This document shows positions 11,901-23,301 of a DNA stretch of 64,000 nucleotides, piece after piece. Under the pieces are notes generated by a model. It searched no databases and had not been told where the DNA came from. It was given only the letters and a program-made list of their open reading frames with translations. How positions within the stretch are numbered: the stretch's first letter is position 1; each line of letters opens with the position of its first letter. Origin of the DNA: Chelydra serpentina (Eukaryota; Chordata; Testudines; Chelydridae); the NCBI GenBank assembly GCA_037349315.1, contig JBAIAC010000042.1:3596001-3660000 (forward strand). Reading direction: 5' to 3'. The position numbers and the translations under genes are program-made.

Positions 11901-14900
11901 GTCACTTTAAATCCCAGCAGCTTTTCTCTCTCTTTCCTCAGAGTCTTCAAATGGGCTTGGATTTTTTCCTGACAAACGGAAATGATTTGGTGGGTTTATT
12001 TTGAAGGTGGTAGGGGGTGGATGAGGTGTTTTTCCACCCAAAATTCAAGATAACAGTCAGTCTTCCTAGATAGACTAGGTGGGTAAGGCAATATCTTGTG
12101 CTGGCCCAGCTCCTGTTGGTAAGAGAGTTACACACAACTCAGCTCTGGGGAACATGCTCTTTCCTAGGCATAAAGAAGAGCTCTGTGTAAGCTTGAAGGC
12201 TTGTCGTTCACCCACAGAACCTGGCCATGAGCAGATATTACTTCACCTACCTTATCTCTCTAATATCCCGGGACCAACACAGTTACAACAATACTGGGTA
12301 GAACAGTGGGTCTTTCTAGAGCAGGGGTCTGAAACACGTGGCCCGCGGAGTTGTTTTCTGTGGCCCACGAGTTCCCCGCGCCTCTCCCCCCCCCCATCCC
12401 GCGTTTACGTACAGTGGCTCTGATCCAGCGCGCACTGCGGGCCTGGCCACCCTGCGCGGCTCCGGCAAGCTCCTGGAACCTGGGGGAGGAGGGGCACAGG
12501 GGTCTGTGTCACTGTTGCGTCCAGGCACCACCCCCAGAAGCTCCCATTGTCCAGGAACGGGGAACCGCGACGAATGGGAGCTGCTGGGGGCGGTGCATGG
12601 ACGCAACAGTGACACAGACCTCTCTGCCCCTCCTCCCCCAGGTTCCAGGAGCTTGCCAGAGCGGCGCGGGGGCAGGGAAGGCAGGGAAGGCAGGGAACCT
12701 GCCCCCAGTGCATGCCAGGCCAGAGCCCTCACCACTCCTGCACACTGAACCCTCCCCTGAGCCCCCTGCCGCACCCCTACACCCTGCCCTGAGCCCCCTG
12801 CCGCACCCCACACCCCTCCTGCACCCCGACCCCCTGCCCTGAGCCCCCTGATGCACCCCGCACCCCTCCTGCACCCCGACCCCCTGCCCTGAGCCCCCTG
12901 CCGCATCCTGCACCCCAACCCCCTGCCCTGAGCCCCCTGCCGCCCCCACACCCCTCCTGCACCCCGACCCCCTGCCCTGAGCCCCCTGCTGCACCCCACA
13001 TCCCTCCTGCACCCCGACCCCCTGCCCTGAACCCCCTGCTGCAACCCGCACCCCTCCTGCACCCCGACCCCCTGCCCTGAACCCCCTGCTGCAACCCGCA
13101 CCCCTCCTGCACCCCGACCCCCTGCCCTGAGCCCCGACGCACCCCACACCCCTCCTGCACCCTGACCCCCTGCCCTGAGCCCCCTGCCGCACCCTGCACC
13201 CCGACCCCCTGCCCTGAGCCCCCTGCCGCACCCTGCACCCCGACTCCCTGCCCTGAGCCCCCTGCCACATCCTGCACCCTGACTCCCTGCCCTGAGCCCC
13301 CTGCCGCACCCTGCACCCCGACTCCCTGCCCTGAGCCCCCTGCCACATCCTGCACCCTGACTCCCTGCCCTGAGCCCCCTGCCGCATCCTGCACCCTGAC
13401 CCCCTGCCCTGAGACCCTGCTGCACCCCGCACGCCTCCTGCACCCCGACCCCCCTGCCCTGAGCCCCCTGCCGCACCCTGCACCCTGACCCCCTGCCGTG
13501 CCCCACACCCCTCCTGCACCCCACATGCCAACTCCCTGTCCTGAGCCCCCACCACACCCCACACCCCTCCTGCACCCCCTGGGGGCAGGGAGGGGGCGGA
13601 GTTGGGGTGGGGATTTTGGGGAAGGGGCGGGGCCTCATGGAAGGGGTGGAGTGCGGGTGGGGCCGAAGGCGGCGGGGGGGTACGTGTCAGTAATGCGGCC
13701 CTCGGGCCAATGTACTAATCCTCATGTGGCCCTCGTGGTCATTTGAGTTTGAGACCCCTGTTCTAGAGGTAGGACATCAGGGACATGAAGGAAATGAAAC
13801 CTTATTTATGGAAATTGGGCATGTTTTATATTCAGATTGTTTGAAGTTATTACGTCCACTTTCTCCATTAAGTCGAACCAGTGGTGTTCCATGGCGGTGA
13901 ATTTATAAAGCTGTTTTTGAGATGATTTAACAAACAGTGATACCAATCCCAGAAGCCACTGGGGGCAGCCATATAGGCTGAGATACTCAAAAGAGTCCAA
14001 CTCCATTGACTTTCAGCCCTGTACCCCTGGGGATTGGACGGGTTGGACAGCACTGATCTAAGGACTAGGGCAAACCCCATTCGATGTGTTGATTTGTGTT
14101 AGGAACAGCTGGGGTTTGTCCTAGTGCTGTCCTAGCCCCTTCCTCTGGCAATGGCCTCTGGGTAGCTACCCCAAAGTCCCTAGCAAAGATCCCGGAATCA
14201 GTGGATTCTGGCAGATTTCAAAAGGCTGCCTGATGGGACTAATGGAACCACTTTGGCTGGTCCTTGCCCATGAACACACTAGAACAGGTCAGACTGGCAC
14301 AGGTCCGCTCTGCCCAGGGGTTGGTTTTGCTGAAGATAAGTCTAATCCCAGTGGCATGTGGCATGGACCTGTGCTGTCTGGAGCCCTTGTGGGTGTGGAC
14401 TCAGGGTGATTGGAGTCCAGACAGTGTTCAGCCCAGTGATCTCCTCTAGTGCAGGCCCGCAGCATCTGAGTTTAACCCCTTGTGGAGCAGCACAGGAATT
14501 CAGAATCCCAGTGGGAAACCTCCTCTCCCTGCTGGGCCTAGGACCTGTATCAAGGAGTCTTTTCCTCCTAATGGCTGCACTTCATCACTGCTCAGTGCTG
14601 CTGAAAGGGGCAGAGTAGGTTAACACTGAACTGGGCCTTAGAAAACCAGGTTTTTATATCCAGCTCTGCCACTGATCTGCTGAGTCACCTTGGACAAGTC
14701 ACTTCCCCTCACCGTGACTCAGTTTCCCCTCCCACCCTTTGTCTGTCTTGTCCAGTTAGGCTGGCAATGGCTTGGGGCAGGGACTGTCCCTCACTGGGGT
14801 TTCTGTAAGGCCCCCACAATCTAGGTCAGATCTAATCTGGGGTCTGTAAATAACAATAACACTGTGATACAACCAGTAATACCAGCCACAGCTTGTTACT

Positions 14901-15433
14901 CTCTCTATCAGCTTTCATGCAATGAGGCTACTCACAGCTGAATGACACAGTTACACCATTAACCTGTAATTAACATCCAAAGTTATTACCCATTAGACTG
15001 GACAGCAACTCCGTACCTTGTACTCCTGGGCAGCCTCCTGTATGGGAACCACCGTGTGAGCGCGGTGAGCCGGGGATCTGTCGCACACCACACAGATGGG
15101 GGTTTGATCCTCTTCACAGAACAGTGTCAGAGCCTCCAGGTGTTCCCCGCACACCCCGCCCCCTCCTGCTCCCTTTGCTGCCTGTAAACTCAGCCGCTTG
15201 GCGATTTCTACCATGTTTGCCAGCTGCCGGTTGGGCCTGAGGTTTCTCTGTTGCACAGTTTCTCTGCACTGAGGGCAGGAGGCGGCTGTAGCGGGTCCCT
15301 CCCAGCACTGGGCGATGCAGGCTCGGCAGAAATTGTGCCCACACTCCAGAGTGACAGGGGCTGTGAAATACTCCAGACAGACGGGACATGTCGCTTCCTC
15401 CTGGAGACTTTCCACGGGGCTCTCCGCAGCCAT
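5448..15433 (-). CDS. TRIM gene A: RING/B-box/coiled-coil/PRY-SPRY E3 ubiquitin ligase (TRIM27/TRIM39-like), complete
   Basis: Seven coding exons, read in minus-strand order: 15433-15017, 11968-11873, 10851-10621, 10295-10273, 9556-9441, 7851-7792, 5959-5448. All introns are GT-AG and the phases agree, giving 1455 bp and 484 residues. A C3HC4 RING uses C16, C19, C31, H33, C36, C39, C53 and C56. B-box 2 follows with C95, H98, C106, C114, C117, H123 and H126. Residues 140-248 form a charged heptad-rich coiled coil, and residues from about 317 to the end are PRY-SPRY. TRIM proteins of this class are usually cytoplasmic RING E3 ligases that dimerise through the coiled coil and bind targets with SPRY. 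The start was chosen for the good Kozak context and the conserved lead into the RING, although the frame stays open upstream to 15604. No disabling change is seen. The RING and SPRY sequences most recall TRIM27 (RFP), but orthology cannot be set from this alone. Confidence 0.9.
6141..6533 (-). mobile_element. Possible solo LTR in the last intron of TRIM gene A
   Basis: The paralogous position in gene B (about 23985) lacks this block, so it is an insertion. It runs from TGTTACG to CGTAACA, a short inverted repeat with TG...CA ends. On the minus strand it has AATAAA at about 6217-6222, close to its 3' end. No clean target duplication was found. Confidence 0.45.
8720..9235 (+). mobile_element. 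CR1 3'-end relic in intron 5 of TRIM gene A
   Basis: It ends with the CR1 tail GATGGTCCCTTCTGACC then TTAAAGTCTATGAGTC. The same relic occurs in the matching introns of gene B (interrupted) and gene C (interrupted), so it predates the duplication of the TRIM genes. Confidence 0.75.
12464..12657. repeat. Long inverted repeat (85-bp arms)
   Basis: The arms at 12464-12548 and 12573-12657 are near-perfect reverse complements around a 24-bp loop. They could form a stable hairpin in RNA or single-stranded DNA. Confidence 0.88.
12722..13575. repeat. GC-rich minisatellite
   Basis: Tandem degenerate units of roughly 35-65 bp are built from CCCTGCCCTGAGCCCCCTG plus a variable CCGCACCCTGCACCC part. 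All three minus-strand frames stay open over long distances, giving spurious ORFs of up to 440 codons rich in G, R, Q and A. Confidence 0.93.
14640..14860 (-). mobile_element. MIR-like SINE relic
   Basis: It contains CCAGCTCTGCCACTGA, then GACAAGTCACTTCCCCTC and CTCAGTTTCCCC, the antisense order of a MIR/CORE-type SINE. A reptile-typical 3' extension with GGGGCAGGGACTGTC follows. Confidence 0.6.
15017..15433 (-). CDS. TRIM gene A exon 1 (RING and B-box 2)
   Basis: 417 bp, 139 codons, ending in phase 0 at a GTACGG donor. All eight RING zinc ligands and the B-box 2 ligands are present. The final residues (AAQEYK) are the usual junction to the coiled-coil exons in this family. Confidence 0.93.
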
Positions 15434-15660
15434 GGCTCCCTCTGGGCAGGGAACAGGGTCAGTTTCACTTTCCTGAATCCACACTATGCCCCGCCTGCAG
15501 CAGCGAGGGGTGTTTCCCTTCCTGCAACTGACTCCCGCTGTTTGCTGAGCAGGAAGGACCCGACCAATTTCACCCCTGGAGGCTTTAGTGAAAAAATGTG
15601 TCACTCCCCGGGCCTGCGATCAGCCCCTGTGCTGGTGGGAGGGTCACTGAGGCGCCCCCC
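15434..15660 (-). promoter_or_regulatory. Putative 5' UTR/proximal promoter of TRIM gene A
   Basis: Upstream of the start codon this sequence is nearly the same as 49304-49505 upstream of gene B. That conservation fits shared 5' UTR and proximal promoter sequence. No TATA box is evident and no transcription start can be fixed. Confidence 0.4.
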
Positions 15661-16840
15661 TGTGAGGATGAGCCTGCGGGAGCAGGAGCTCTGTGTCTAA
15701 GGGATAGTCGGGTTTGGCAGAATATTTGTATACTATATAATTGTGACAGAGAATGTTTATTTTAAGCAATTTTTATATTTATTGATTTAAACTGTCACAG
15801 TTGCACAACGATCTGGGTTTTAAGCATTTCATTCCAGTTAAAATGTTCACGGTTGTGGGAAACGATGGGGGGGATCAGACAATATTTTGGTCGAACAATA
15901 ACTATTTAATGACACTAGACGCTGAGATTCAAAAAGTTGAAGCTTCATAACTGTTATAATTGTCTGTGAGCAGGTAAATCTCCCTCCCCCAGCAGCTCCC
16001 TCAGAGCAATAACCGAGTGCCCCCAGCCCCAACACGGACCGAGGCTGAGAGTCCATCTGATGGCGGCTCAGGGGCCTGTGGAATGTGCTGGGATCTCAGC
16101 CTGGGCCCTAGGGGGGCAGGTGACCCTGTAACACAACCACCCCCAGCAAGGCCTGCTCCCATTTTCTCCCTGTTTGTCAGTCCCAGCAGAGAACAGAGAC
16201 TGCAGGGAGACCGAGCTCCTGTCCCCCAGGTGAGGGCTGGGGCCCAGTGGCCGAGGGCAGCGGGTGTGAGGGGAGCTCGCACTAGGGGCCTGCAGGGTAC
16301 ATGGGGTGGGATAAACAGAGACGTCTCGCGCCACTCGCCCATTGCGGCTGCAGGAAGGGATGTGGGGACAGACTGAGGACGCCTGGGGCAGTCTGGGAAG
16401 CCGCCGTCGGGGACAAGGAGAGGGACTTCAGCTGTGGCGGGGGAGCCGGGCTGTGCAGAGATGCTGCTGCGGATGCAGCTAGTTACCCAGGTCCAGTGTT
16501 GCAGCAGTTTAACATCGTGGTTAATAGACGTTGCAGCTCAGCGGAGGGAAGTGCTGATCGTTTGCTGGTCTCCGCGCGGCTTGAGATTTGCAGGCACCGT
16601 TCAAACACCTTTCCCCTGCGGCTGTCTCAGGTACCTGGGTCTTCACTCCGCATTGCAGAGCAGATTCAGTGCTTTGGTACCGGGTTACGGAAAGGAAAAA
16701 GACTGGCATGGTACATATAGTACCTGGAATTTCTCTCCCCTGGCTGTCGGATGCACCGTGTGCAGCTGATTACTGAGAGACATTCAGTTACACAGCTGGG
16801 GTGGCATGTTTGTGATCTGCCCCTTTCTCAGTAAATTGTG
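15661..16840. other. Intergenic between TRIM gene A and the TRIM pseudogene
   Basis: No exon is recognised. A run of A/T-rich sequence (about 15720-15830) is followed by moderately GC-rich sequence with only short, featureless ORFs. Confidence 0.3.
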
Positions 16841-17689
16841 ACAGTAACTTTACCCACTCCGGTCCCTTTGGCATCACTGGGACGCTGAGACCTTTCAGGA
16901 TCGGGACACTGAATCGTAAGCTTTTCGGGTCTATTTGCTCAGTGTCTGCTCAGAGCTCTGCACTATGGGGCCCTCGTCCTCCATAGACTGTAATGGGAAG
17001 AGACACACAGGCATTGTATAGATGGGGAAACTTAGGCAGGGAGCGGGCTGGTTTAATAGGCCCCCTATTCAGTGGCTGCAAGGGCCAATGCAGAGCTTAG
17101 CAACAGCTAGGCAAGTCCTGAGCTCCAGCCGGAGCCACATCCCTGGTGTAATGGTCCTAAGGGGCTTTGCCAGAGTGCAGAGTGTAAGAGGTCCAGCTTC
17201 ATCCTGGCCACCCCCCTCTCTCCCTTTCCGCCCCTTCCTCCTCCAGCCTGTCCATGCCCCAACCCCACCCCCTCCCGCCCCTCCCAGGAGCACTCCCTGG
17301 GCCTGCAGCTGCTGGGGAGGAGGCACAAACAGCCACGCTGGCCGGCACAGGAGCCAGAGCACAGTGATGGGCTGGGTCCAAATGTCAAGAATGTCTTTTG
17401 ATTTAGGGTCCAAATTTGGGTACTGACCTGAGTGCTGAGGGGCTGGTTCTCCAAGGGGCTGGGCACCCGCAGCGCCCACTGACTCCGGCTGCAGCTGCGA
17501 ATGCAGGTGGAACACGTGCCCTGAAGTCCTGTATTTCGCGGAGATAAACCGAGACATCCCACAATTAGGCCACTGCTGTAAATTTTGGCGTTACCGGCTT
17601 GTCCATTAACAGCAGTACGTGGGCTAAGTCTCATTGTAAGTCGCTGTTTATACTGGTCACTGCTCAGTCCCATGATTGCGAGCAGCAGA

Positions 17690-18053
17690 GGTGCTGACCC
17701 CATGGGTGCTCCGGAGCTCAACCCCCCATGGAACAAATATAGGGGGAGCTCAGCACCCACCAGCCACAGCTGTTCTGCGGGGCTGCCAATGAGCTGTGTG
17801 GCGGCTAGGGGAGGTGCCTGGGGGAGGGCGGAGAGCAGCGAGCTGCAGATTGGCTGCAGTTTTGGGGAAGGGGTTGGAGTAGGGGCGGGAAGAGGCAGAC
17901 AGAGGGCAAGGCCTTAGGGGAGGAGGCAAAGCGTGGTTGGGAAGAGGCGGAGCAAGGGCAGGGCATCAGGGAAGGGGCATAGTGGGGGTGGGGCCTCAAG
18001 GCAGAGCGGGAATGGAGCACCCCCGGGGAAAAATAAAAGTCAGCGCCTATAGT
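17690..18053. mobile_element. Non-autonomous element of the CATAGGCGCCGAC family, degenerate
   Basis: It starts near GGTGCTGACCCCATGGGTGC and ends GTCAGCGCCTAT, matching the ends of the well-bounded copy at 61930-62413. It is GC-rich inside. No clear target duplication remains. Confidence 0.5.
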
Positions 18054-18474
18054 AAGCAGAGACCTAGCAGTGAAAGGCCCATATTATATCCCTAGTGTCT
18101 ACAGGCAGCCAGTCCCCCAGGGATGTACCAAGTTCATCATCTTTCCCCCGGGATGGGTAAATCCACCGTTTTGTTCACAGGGCGAGAACCTCAAGGTTAA
18201 CTTGAACAAAGTGAAAGTAGCGGAAATGTGGCTCCTGCCCACCCTGTGCTGAGGTGCCCTGGGGAGACGTGGCTTTCACCTGGTGTCCAAGCCCCTGCCC
18301 AGGCTCAAGAAGCGTGAGGGGGAGTGAGAAGGAGCCACGTGCCTGGTCGAGGTGCTTCTGACGTCCGAGAGGGGAAAAGGTGAGAAAAGAGCGCTTGGTC
18401 TAATACGTCTCACCGTGGGGTGGGGCTGTCGGTCTCTGGGATCCAGGGCGATTGCTCTGTGCATGGTAAGTTTA

Positions 18475-19160
18475 GACTATCAGAGGGATAAACACCAGGG
18501 AGGGAGAGGAATTATTTCAGCTCAGTACCAATGTGGACACAAGAACAAATGGATATAAACTGGCCATCAGGAAGTTTAGAGTTGAAATTAGATGAAGGTT
18601 TCTAACCATCAGAGGAGTGAAGTTCTGGAACAGCCTTCCAAGGGAAGCAGTGGGGGCAAAAGACCTATCGGGCTTCAAGATTAAGCTAGATACGTTTATG
18701 GAGGGGATGGTTTGATGGGATAACATGATCTTAGTCAAAGGTCAATTAATTGCCCTCAGTGGTAAATAGGACCAATGGTCAATGATGGGATGTTAGAAGT
18801 TACTACAGAGAACTTTTTCCTGGGTGTCTGGCTGGTGAGTCGTGCCCACATGCTCGGGGTTCAGCTGATCGCCATATTTGGGGTCGGGAAGGAATTTTCC
18901 TCCAGGGTAGATTGGCAGAGGCCCTGGAGGTTTTTTGCCTTCCTCTGCAGCATGGGGCACGGGTCACTTACTGGAGGATTCGCTGCATCTTGAAGTCTTT
19001 AAACCATGATTTGAGGACTTCAATAGCTGAGACATAGGTGAGAGGATTATTCCTGGAGTGGGTGGGTGAGATTCTGTGGCCTGCATTGTGCAGGAGGTCA
19101 GACTAGATGATCATAATGGTCCCTTCTGACCTTAAAGTCTATGAGTCTATGAGAGTCTCC
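18475..19160 (+). mobile_element. CR1 LINE 3' end
   Basis: It begins inside the C-terminal region of CR1 ORF2 and runs through the 3' UTR to the tail TTAAAGTCTATGAGTCTATGAG. It closely matches 41680-42571. The coding part is broken. Confidence 0.85.
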
Positions 19161-20164
19161 TTCCAGCAAATGCAGAATGAGGGACGGGATCAGAGTTTGC
19201 AGCAGCAGCATCAGGGGATGAGATTTCAGCAAACCACGTGCTGGCAGTTGCGGAATCCAGTCTGTGAAAGGCCCCAGCCCAGCAGACCACATGGATACAT
19301 GTGTGATCAATGCAGCTCTCACCACACTGGGGAGTTTGGCATAAAAATGGCTGGCTGGGTCCGGCCCACTGAACTCAAGGCCTATGACGGCCCTGCCAAC
19401 GCTGAGTGCAGGACTGAGAATCAGGCAGTGGCTCCCTAAGAGGTTACCCCGAGGTCTGAGGATAAACCAACCGGTCCTGGGAATGGAAAGGGGGAGGCAG
19501 CCAAAGAAACAAGACTATTCAGGGACAGTAAAGGCTGCAGGGAAAGAATTAGGGAAAACAAGCAAACCAGTGACACGGTAACCGCCAGGCGTCCACAGGG
19601 GTCAGAAGGGATTTTACAAACACCGGAAATGGAGGCCCTGCCCTGGCCCCAAAGCCATGGATTCTCTGAGCGAATGGGGCTTTTCATCTCGAACATCTGC
19701 ACGTCTGTCACTCTGCAAAGAACAGTAATAATTTCTGTCTCTGCCATGCAGACGCCGAGTTACGCTGCGATCTCTGAGTGCTGGACTCCAGTGCCCAGGA
19801 TTCAGGAGCTGTCCTGTCTCTGTGCAGGGGTCTGGGTGGCTGGAACAGTCTCACCTGCAGGAATTCACTCGCTGGCTGCTGGCCCTGCCCCTCCAGCTCA
19901 TTGATCAGCTTGTTGAGACGAGATATTGGCTTGGAAAAGTTGGTGGCATTTTCACCTACTTTCTGCCCAATCTCCTGTCCAGTTCCCCCAGCTGAGCCAG
20001 CAGGAATTGCTCTTGGTCCTGGATACACCAGCCCAGAGGGTCAAAATGAGAAACAATTTTCTGCCTGTAAGTTTCTGTCTTTCCCTGTGGTGTCAGGTCA
20101 TGGAGATGTAGAGACCCATGGGCCATTTCATCAGCAACATCGTCCCCTAGCGCTTCCATAGCAC

Positions 20165-20290
20165 TTTTCAGCTGTAGAGCTCAAGCACTTTACAGTGAAG
20201 GTAAGTGACGTTATCCCCATTTCAGAGATGGGAAACTGAGGCACGGAGCGGTGAAGACCCAGATCTGCAATTGGACTTAGGTGTCTAAAT
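20165..20290 (+). mobile_element. MIR-like SINE relic
   Basis: It contains GTTATCCCCATTTCAGAG, then ATGGGAAACTGAGGCAC, the conserved MIR core order in sense orientation, next to a CACTTTACAG segment. Confidence 0.65.
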
Positions 20291-20329
20291 CCCAGGTTTT
20301 GACCCCTGACTCCCAGAATTAGGTGCCAC

Positions 20330-21410
20330 TGAAATCCAGAAAACCTCTGCCTGGCTGCTCACTCAGCACCAACATTTCAATGTTAACATTTCCCAAGGTT
20401 CCTGAATTTCTGCTTCTGGGCCTGGGCACTGCTGCTGCCTCACTCTAGGCCTCCAGACACGCGCCTCACATCTAAACCCCAGAAGGATCCTCAAGCAGAA
20501 GGCCGGCAGTGGAAAGCCCATCTTGCCTGTGGGGCCCAATCCTGGAGGAGTGCACTGAGCACCCCTTTTGGATCAGAGCTCAGACAAAACCCAGAGGAGC
20601 TGCTGGCAGAGGCTCCTTTATCATTTTGAGCGCAGTGGTTGGGGCACTCGCCTGGCGTATGGGAGACTCCGGTTCTACTCCCCGCTCTGCCTGTTGGGGA
20701 GGAAGGGTTTGAACAGAGATTTGCCACATCTCAGGTGACTGCCTGAACCACGGGGGTCTGGGATATTCTGAGTGGGGCTCCCACAATCTCTTCTCATCAA
20801 GCTGCTCCACTCTGGCTAAATAATTACATAGTCCCTGGGTCAGAGCGAGAGGGTGACAACGACTCCGTAGCTGGGCACTGGGAGGTAGAAGATGCAGGTG
20901 CAGGACCCAGCTCCAATGGCTATTTAATTACAAAGCCTTTTCTGCAGAAGGGGGCGTTTCATTGCAACCCTGTGACTTAACACCGGACCTTTCCTAGGGT
21001 TGTGATGTAGGCTCAGTCGAGGGCAGGGAAGTCCTGACCCATATGCAAAGTACACAGCTGCCCCCGCCCCCGCTCCACCTCTTCCCCATGGCCCCCGCCC
21101 CTGCTCCGCCCCAGCCCCGCCTCTTGCCATCCTGTGAGTGCGGGGTCGGGCCTGCCCTGCACTGGCCGAGTGGCAGGAAGTGAAGTGACCCGGCCCCAAC
21201 CCGCTCCACTCTGCCGGCTCATGCTGCGGAGCGGTTTCCCCCACTGTCCCCGAAGCCTGCTCCTGTCCCCACCATGAAGGCCTGTGGCCACCCCACAGGG
21301 GGGCTGCGTAGGGACCAGAATGTCTAGAGATGGCCCTGGTTGAGAGTCCCCTAGAGATGCTGCTTCTGGAGCACTCTCAGCCCCCAGCACCAGGGGGAGC
21401 AGCTTTGTGG
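20330..21410 (+). repeat. Duplicated TRIM flank block, copy 2
   Basis: It matches 636-1400 and partly 50160-50545. The shared text includes the tRNA-like piece near 20640 with GGTTCTACTCC. It marks the boundary between tandem TRIM units and has no coding exon. Confidence 0.7.
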
Positions 21411-21572
21411 GAGAGAGTTGAGACCAGCACTCACCAGGTCCCTTCTCTTGGCCAAGGCTAGCCAGAAACTGCTGTCTCCTGGGTCTCATCCTATCAGCTA
21501 GGTGGAAACTATTTACCCCAGGGGCTGCTAGCGCTGCTGCTGGCTGCAGGGGGTGGGGGGATTTCTAACTCG

Positions 21573-21675
21573 CACAAAGAAAAAAGACCAGGATTACTTG
21601 TGGCACCTTAGAGACTAACGAATGTATTTCAGCATAAGCTTTCATGGATTAGAACCCACTTCATCAGACACATGC
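21573..21675 (+). mobile_element. CryI-like SINE, 5'-truncated
   Basis: It carries the 3' half of the same SINE as 62659-62798: GTGGCACCTTAGAGACTAAC, then GCATAAGCTTTC and CCCACTTCATCAGA. The tRNA-like head is missing. Confidence 0.7.
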
Positions 21676-22082
21676 GGGGAAGGTCCTTTCCCCAACTCAA
21701 GCGACATGGCGGGGTCCAGGGGAAGGGAAGCGGAGCGGGTTGGGGCCACGTCGCTCTGCTCCCCGTTGCCGGTGAGTGCGGGGGACGATCCTTTCCCCAC
21801 ACTCACCGGTGGCGGGAAGCGGAGCGCCGCAGCCAGAAGCTGGTGGAGTAGAGCAGGCTGGGGCGGGGTTGCTCTGCTTTCCGCCGCTGCCGGTGAGTGC
21901 AGGGTCGCTGGGGGAAGAGGTGGAATGGGGGAGGGCCGGTGGTGGAGAAGGGTAAGAGGTGGGGCAGAGGGAGTTGTCTGGGGCCCCACACCCCCCTAGG
22001 GACGGCCCTGCCCCTTGCAGTGGGTAACCCACGGGGGAGGGGGGGGGCGAGGGATAGGGCTGGTCGCCGGGGCTGGTGCTGC

Positions 22083-22172
22083 CGCGTATGCAGCACGCAG
22101 CTGCCTAGGGCACCATGAAATTTGGGGCAATTTGGTGGCCAAATTTCATGGTGCCCTACGCAGCTGCATATG
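22083..22172. repeat. Palindrome with about 34-bp arms
   Basis: GGGCACCATGAAATTTGG on the left pairs with CCAAATTTCATGGTGCCC on the right, extending outward through GCAGCTGC and TATGC. The loop is about 12 bp. It looks like the end of, or a mini version of, a foldback element. Confidence 0.75.
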
Positions 22173-22454
22173 CCTAAGGACAGTCCTGACAGTAAGTAAC
22201 CAAAGATGGTAAGTAAATGGAGCTAAGAAGGAACCTTTTTAATAACCACAGCATGGAAAGGAGATTCCCCAGCTACTGAGAACAGTTTTCTTAATGGCAC
22301 AACAAAAGTAGTCATCCAGGAATTAATATAGGGAATTAATGAGTTACAGTGCCACTTTCAGTAACTTGTAATAAATCTCTGTCCCTCTGACGTTCCCTTT
22401 CCTTTTATACTGTCCCTTTCTACTCGTTTCTCTAGCCCTCACTTCTGATCCCTG

Positions 22455-22460
22455 TTTATT
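22455..22460 (-). terminator. Candidate polyadenylation signal of TRIM gene B
   Basis: AATAAA on the minus strand, about 840 bp past the stop codon. It is positionally homologous to the signals at 4848 and 56064. Confidence 0.35.
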
Positions 22461-23301
22461 TTTCTCTGTCTCTGTCACTCTCCTCCTCTCCTGTCACAGA
22501 TCATCCCCCATGGCTGCTCCATTTCCCCTGATTTTATCCCTTCCCCTCTTGCTGCCCCCGGCTGGTTCCCATGTCAGGGATATTTTCCTGTCACTCTTCT
22601 CATTTCTGTTTTCCACCATTTCTCATAGACTTGCCCTTTATTTTTCTTCTATTTTCATTCACATTTATCTTCTTGCTTCTTCTAATTGCCTCTGGTTAAA
22701 CCCGCCCTGCCCCTGCCTCCCCCGGTGCTGCCAACCTCAGGAGTTTAAACAAAAATCATCAGACTAACACGATGATGATTTTTTTAAGGTTACATAATTT
22801 TTTGTCACTCTGCACCTATCTCCTCCTCCCTCCCCCTTTTGTGACAATTCCAGGGTTACCAGCTGTCCTGTAGTTACAGTGGAAGGTGACTTGGGCCCCT
22901 GCGGCAGGAGCTCTGGCTGGAAGACCCCATGAGATCTAATCCCACAGATCTGTACAAACCGCTCCCTGCTGTTGCTTCTCCCCAACCTCCCAAACCCTGA
23001 CTGATTCATGCTGTGTCCCTGCCACCCCCACCTCCGCCTGTCCCCAGCCCGGCTGTTAGTTCTGCCCCCGGGCGGGCCCCCACATCTGGCCCCCGCAGGG
23101 CCCCTCTGCCCCTCCTGCAGCCCCAGGGGTTATTCCCCCTTCTCCTACCATCCCTGGGGGTGCAGGGAAGGGGAGGGGCTTCCACAGGTCATAGAGATGA
23201 GGAGCCAGGAGCTGGGTAGAGAGGAGTCCTCCAAGGTCATAGAGACTGGGATGTGTGAAGATAGAGAGGCTGATTTCCGGTTCCCCCCTCTGCTGTGTGT
23301 C

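Larger units (their letters stand above)
12322..13760. mobile_element. Non-autonomous hAT-type element with internal minisatellite
   Basis: The ends are CAGGGGTCTGAAAC and the complement of CAGGGGTCTCAAAC. The 8-bp target duplication TTCTAGAG lies at 12314-12321 and 13761-13768. There is no transposase. The element lies in intron 1 of TRIM gene A and contains an 85-bp-arm palindrome and a large GC-rich minisatellite. Confidence 0.88.
16840..20092 (-). pseudogene. Decayed TRIM copy (exon 3 and exon 4 relics plus introns)
   Basis: This stretch is collinear with introns 5, 4 and 3 of the neighbouring TRIM genes. The 23-bp exon relic is at 18365-18343; its acceptor AG has become CG and its donor GT has become GC. 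The coiled-coil exon relic is at about 20092-19855. Its 3' end still reads toward SEFLQ with an intact GTGAG donor, but the 5' part is frameshifted and diverged. No 116-bp exon, RING or SPRY exon is found. A CR1 tail and a hAT-type element have inserted in it. It is a broken fourth member of the array. Confidence 0.78.

Noticed and set aside
12722..13575. Regularly spaced repeats as a CRISPR-like array
   Set aside because: Units are directly tandem and of variable length without unique spacers, in a vertebrate genome.
12316..13638. Minus-strand ORF of 440 codons (and overlapping ORFs of 351 and 261)
   Set aside because: They are produced by the stop-poor GC-rich minisatellite inside a transposon; the protein would be a G/R/Q/A repeat in several frames at once.
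15251..15700. Plus-strand ORF of 149 codons
   Set aside because: Antisense to the RING exon of gene A, recurring antisense to gene B for the same reason.
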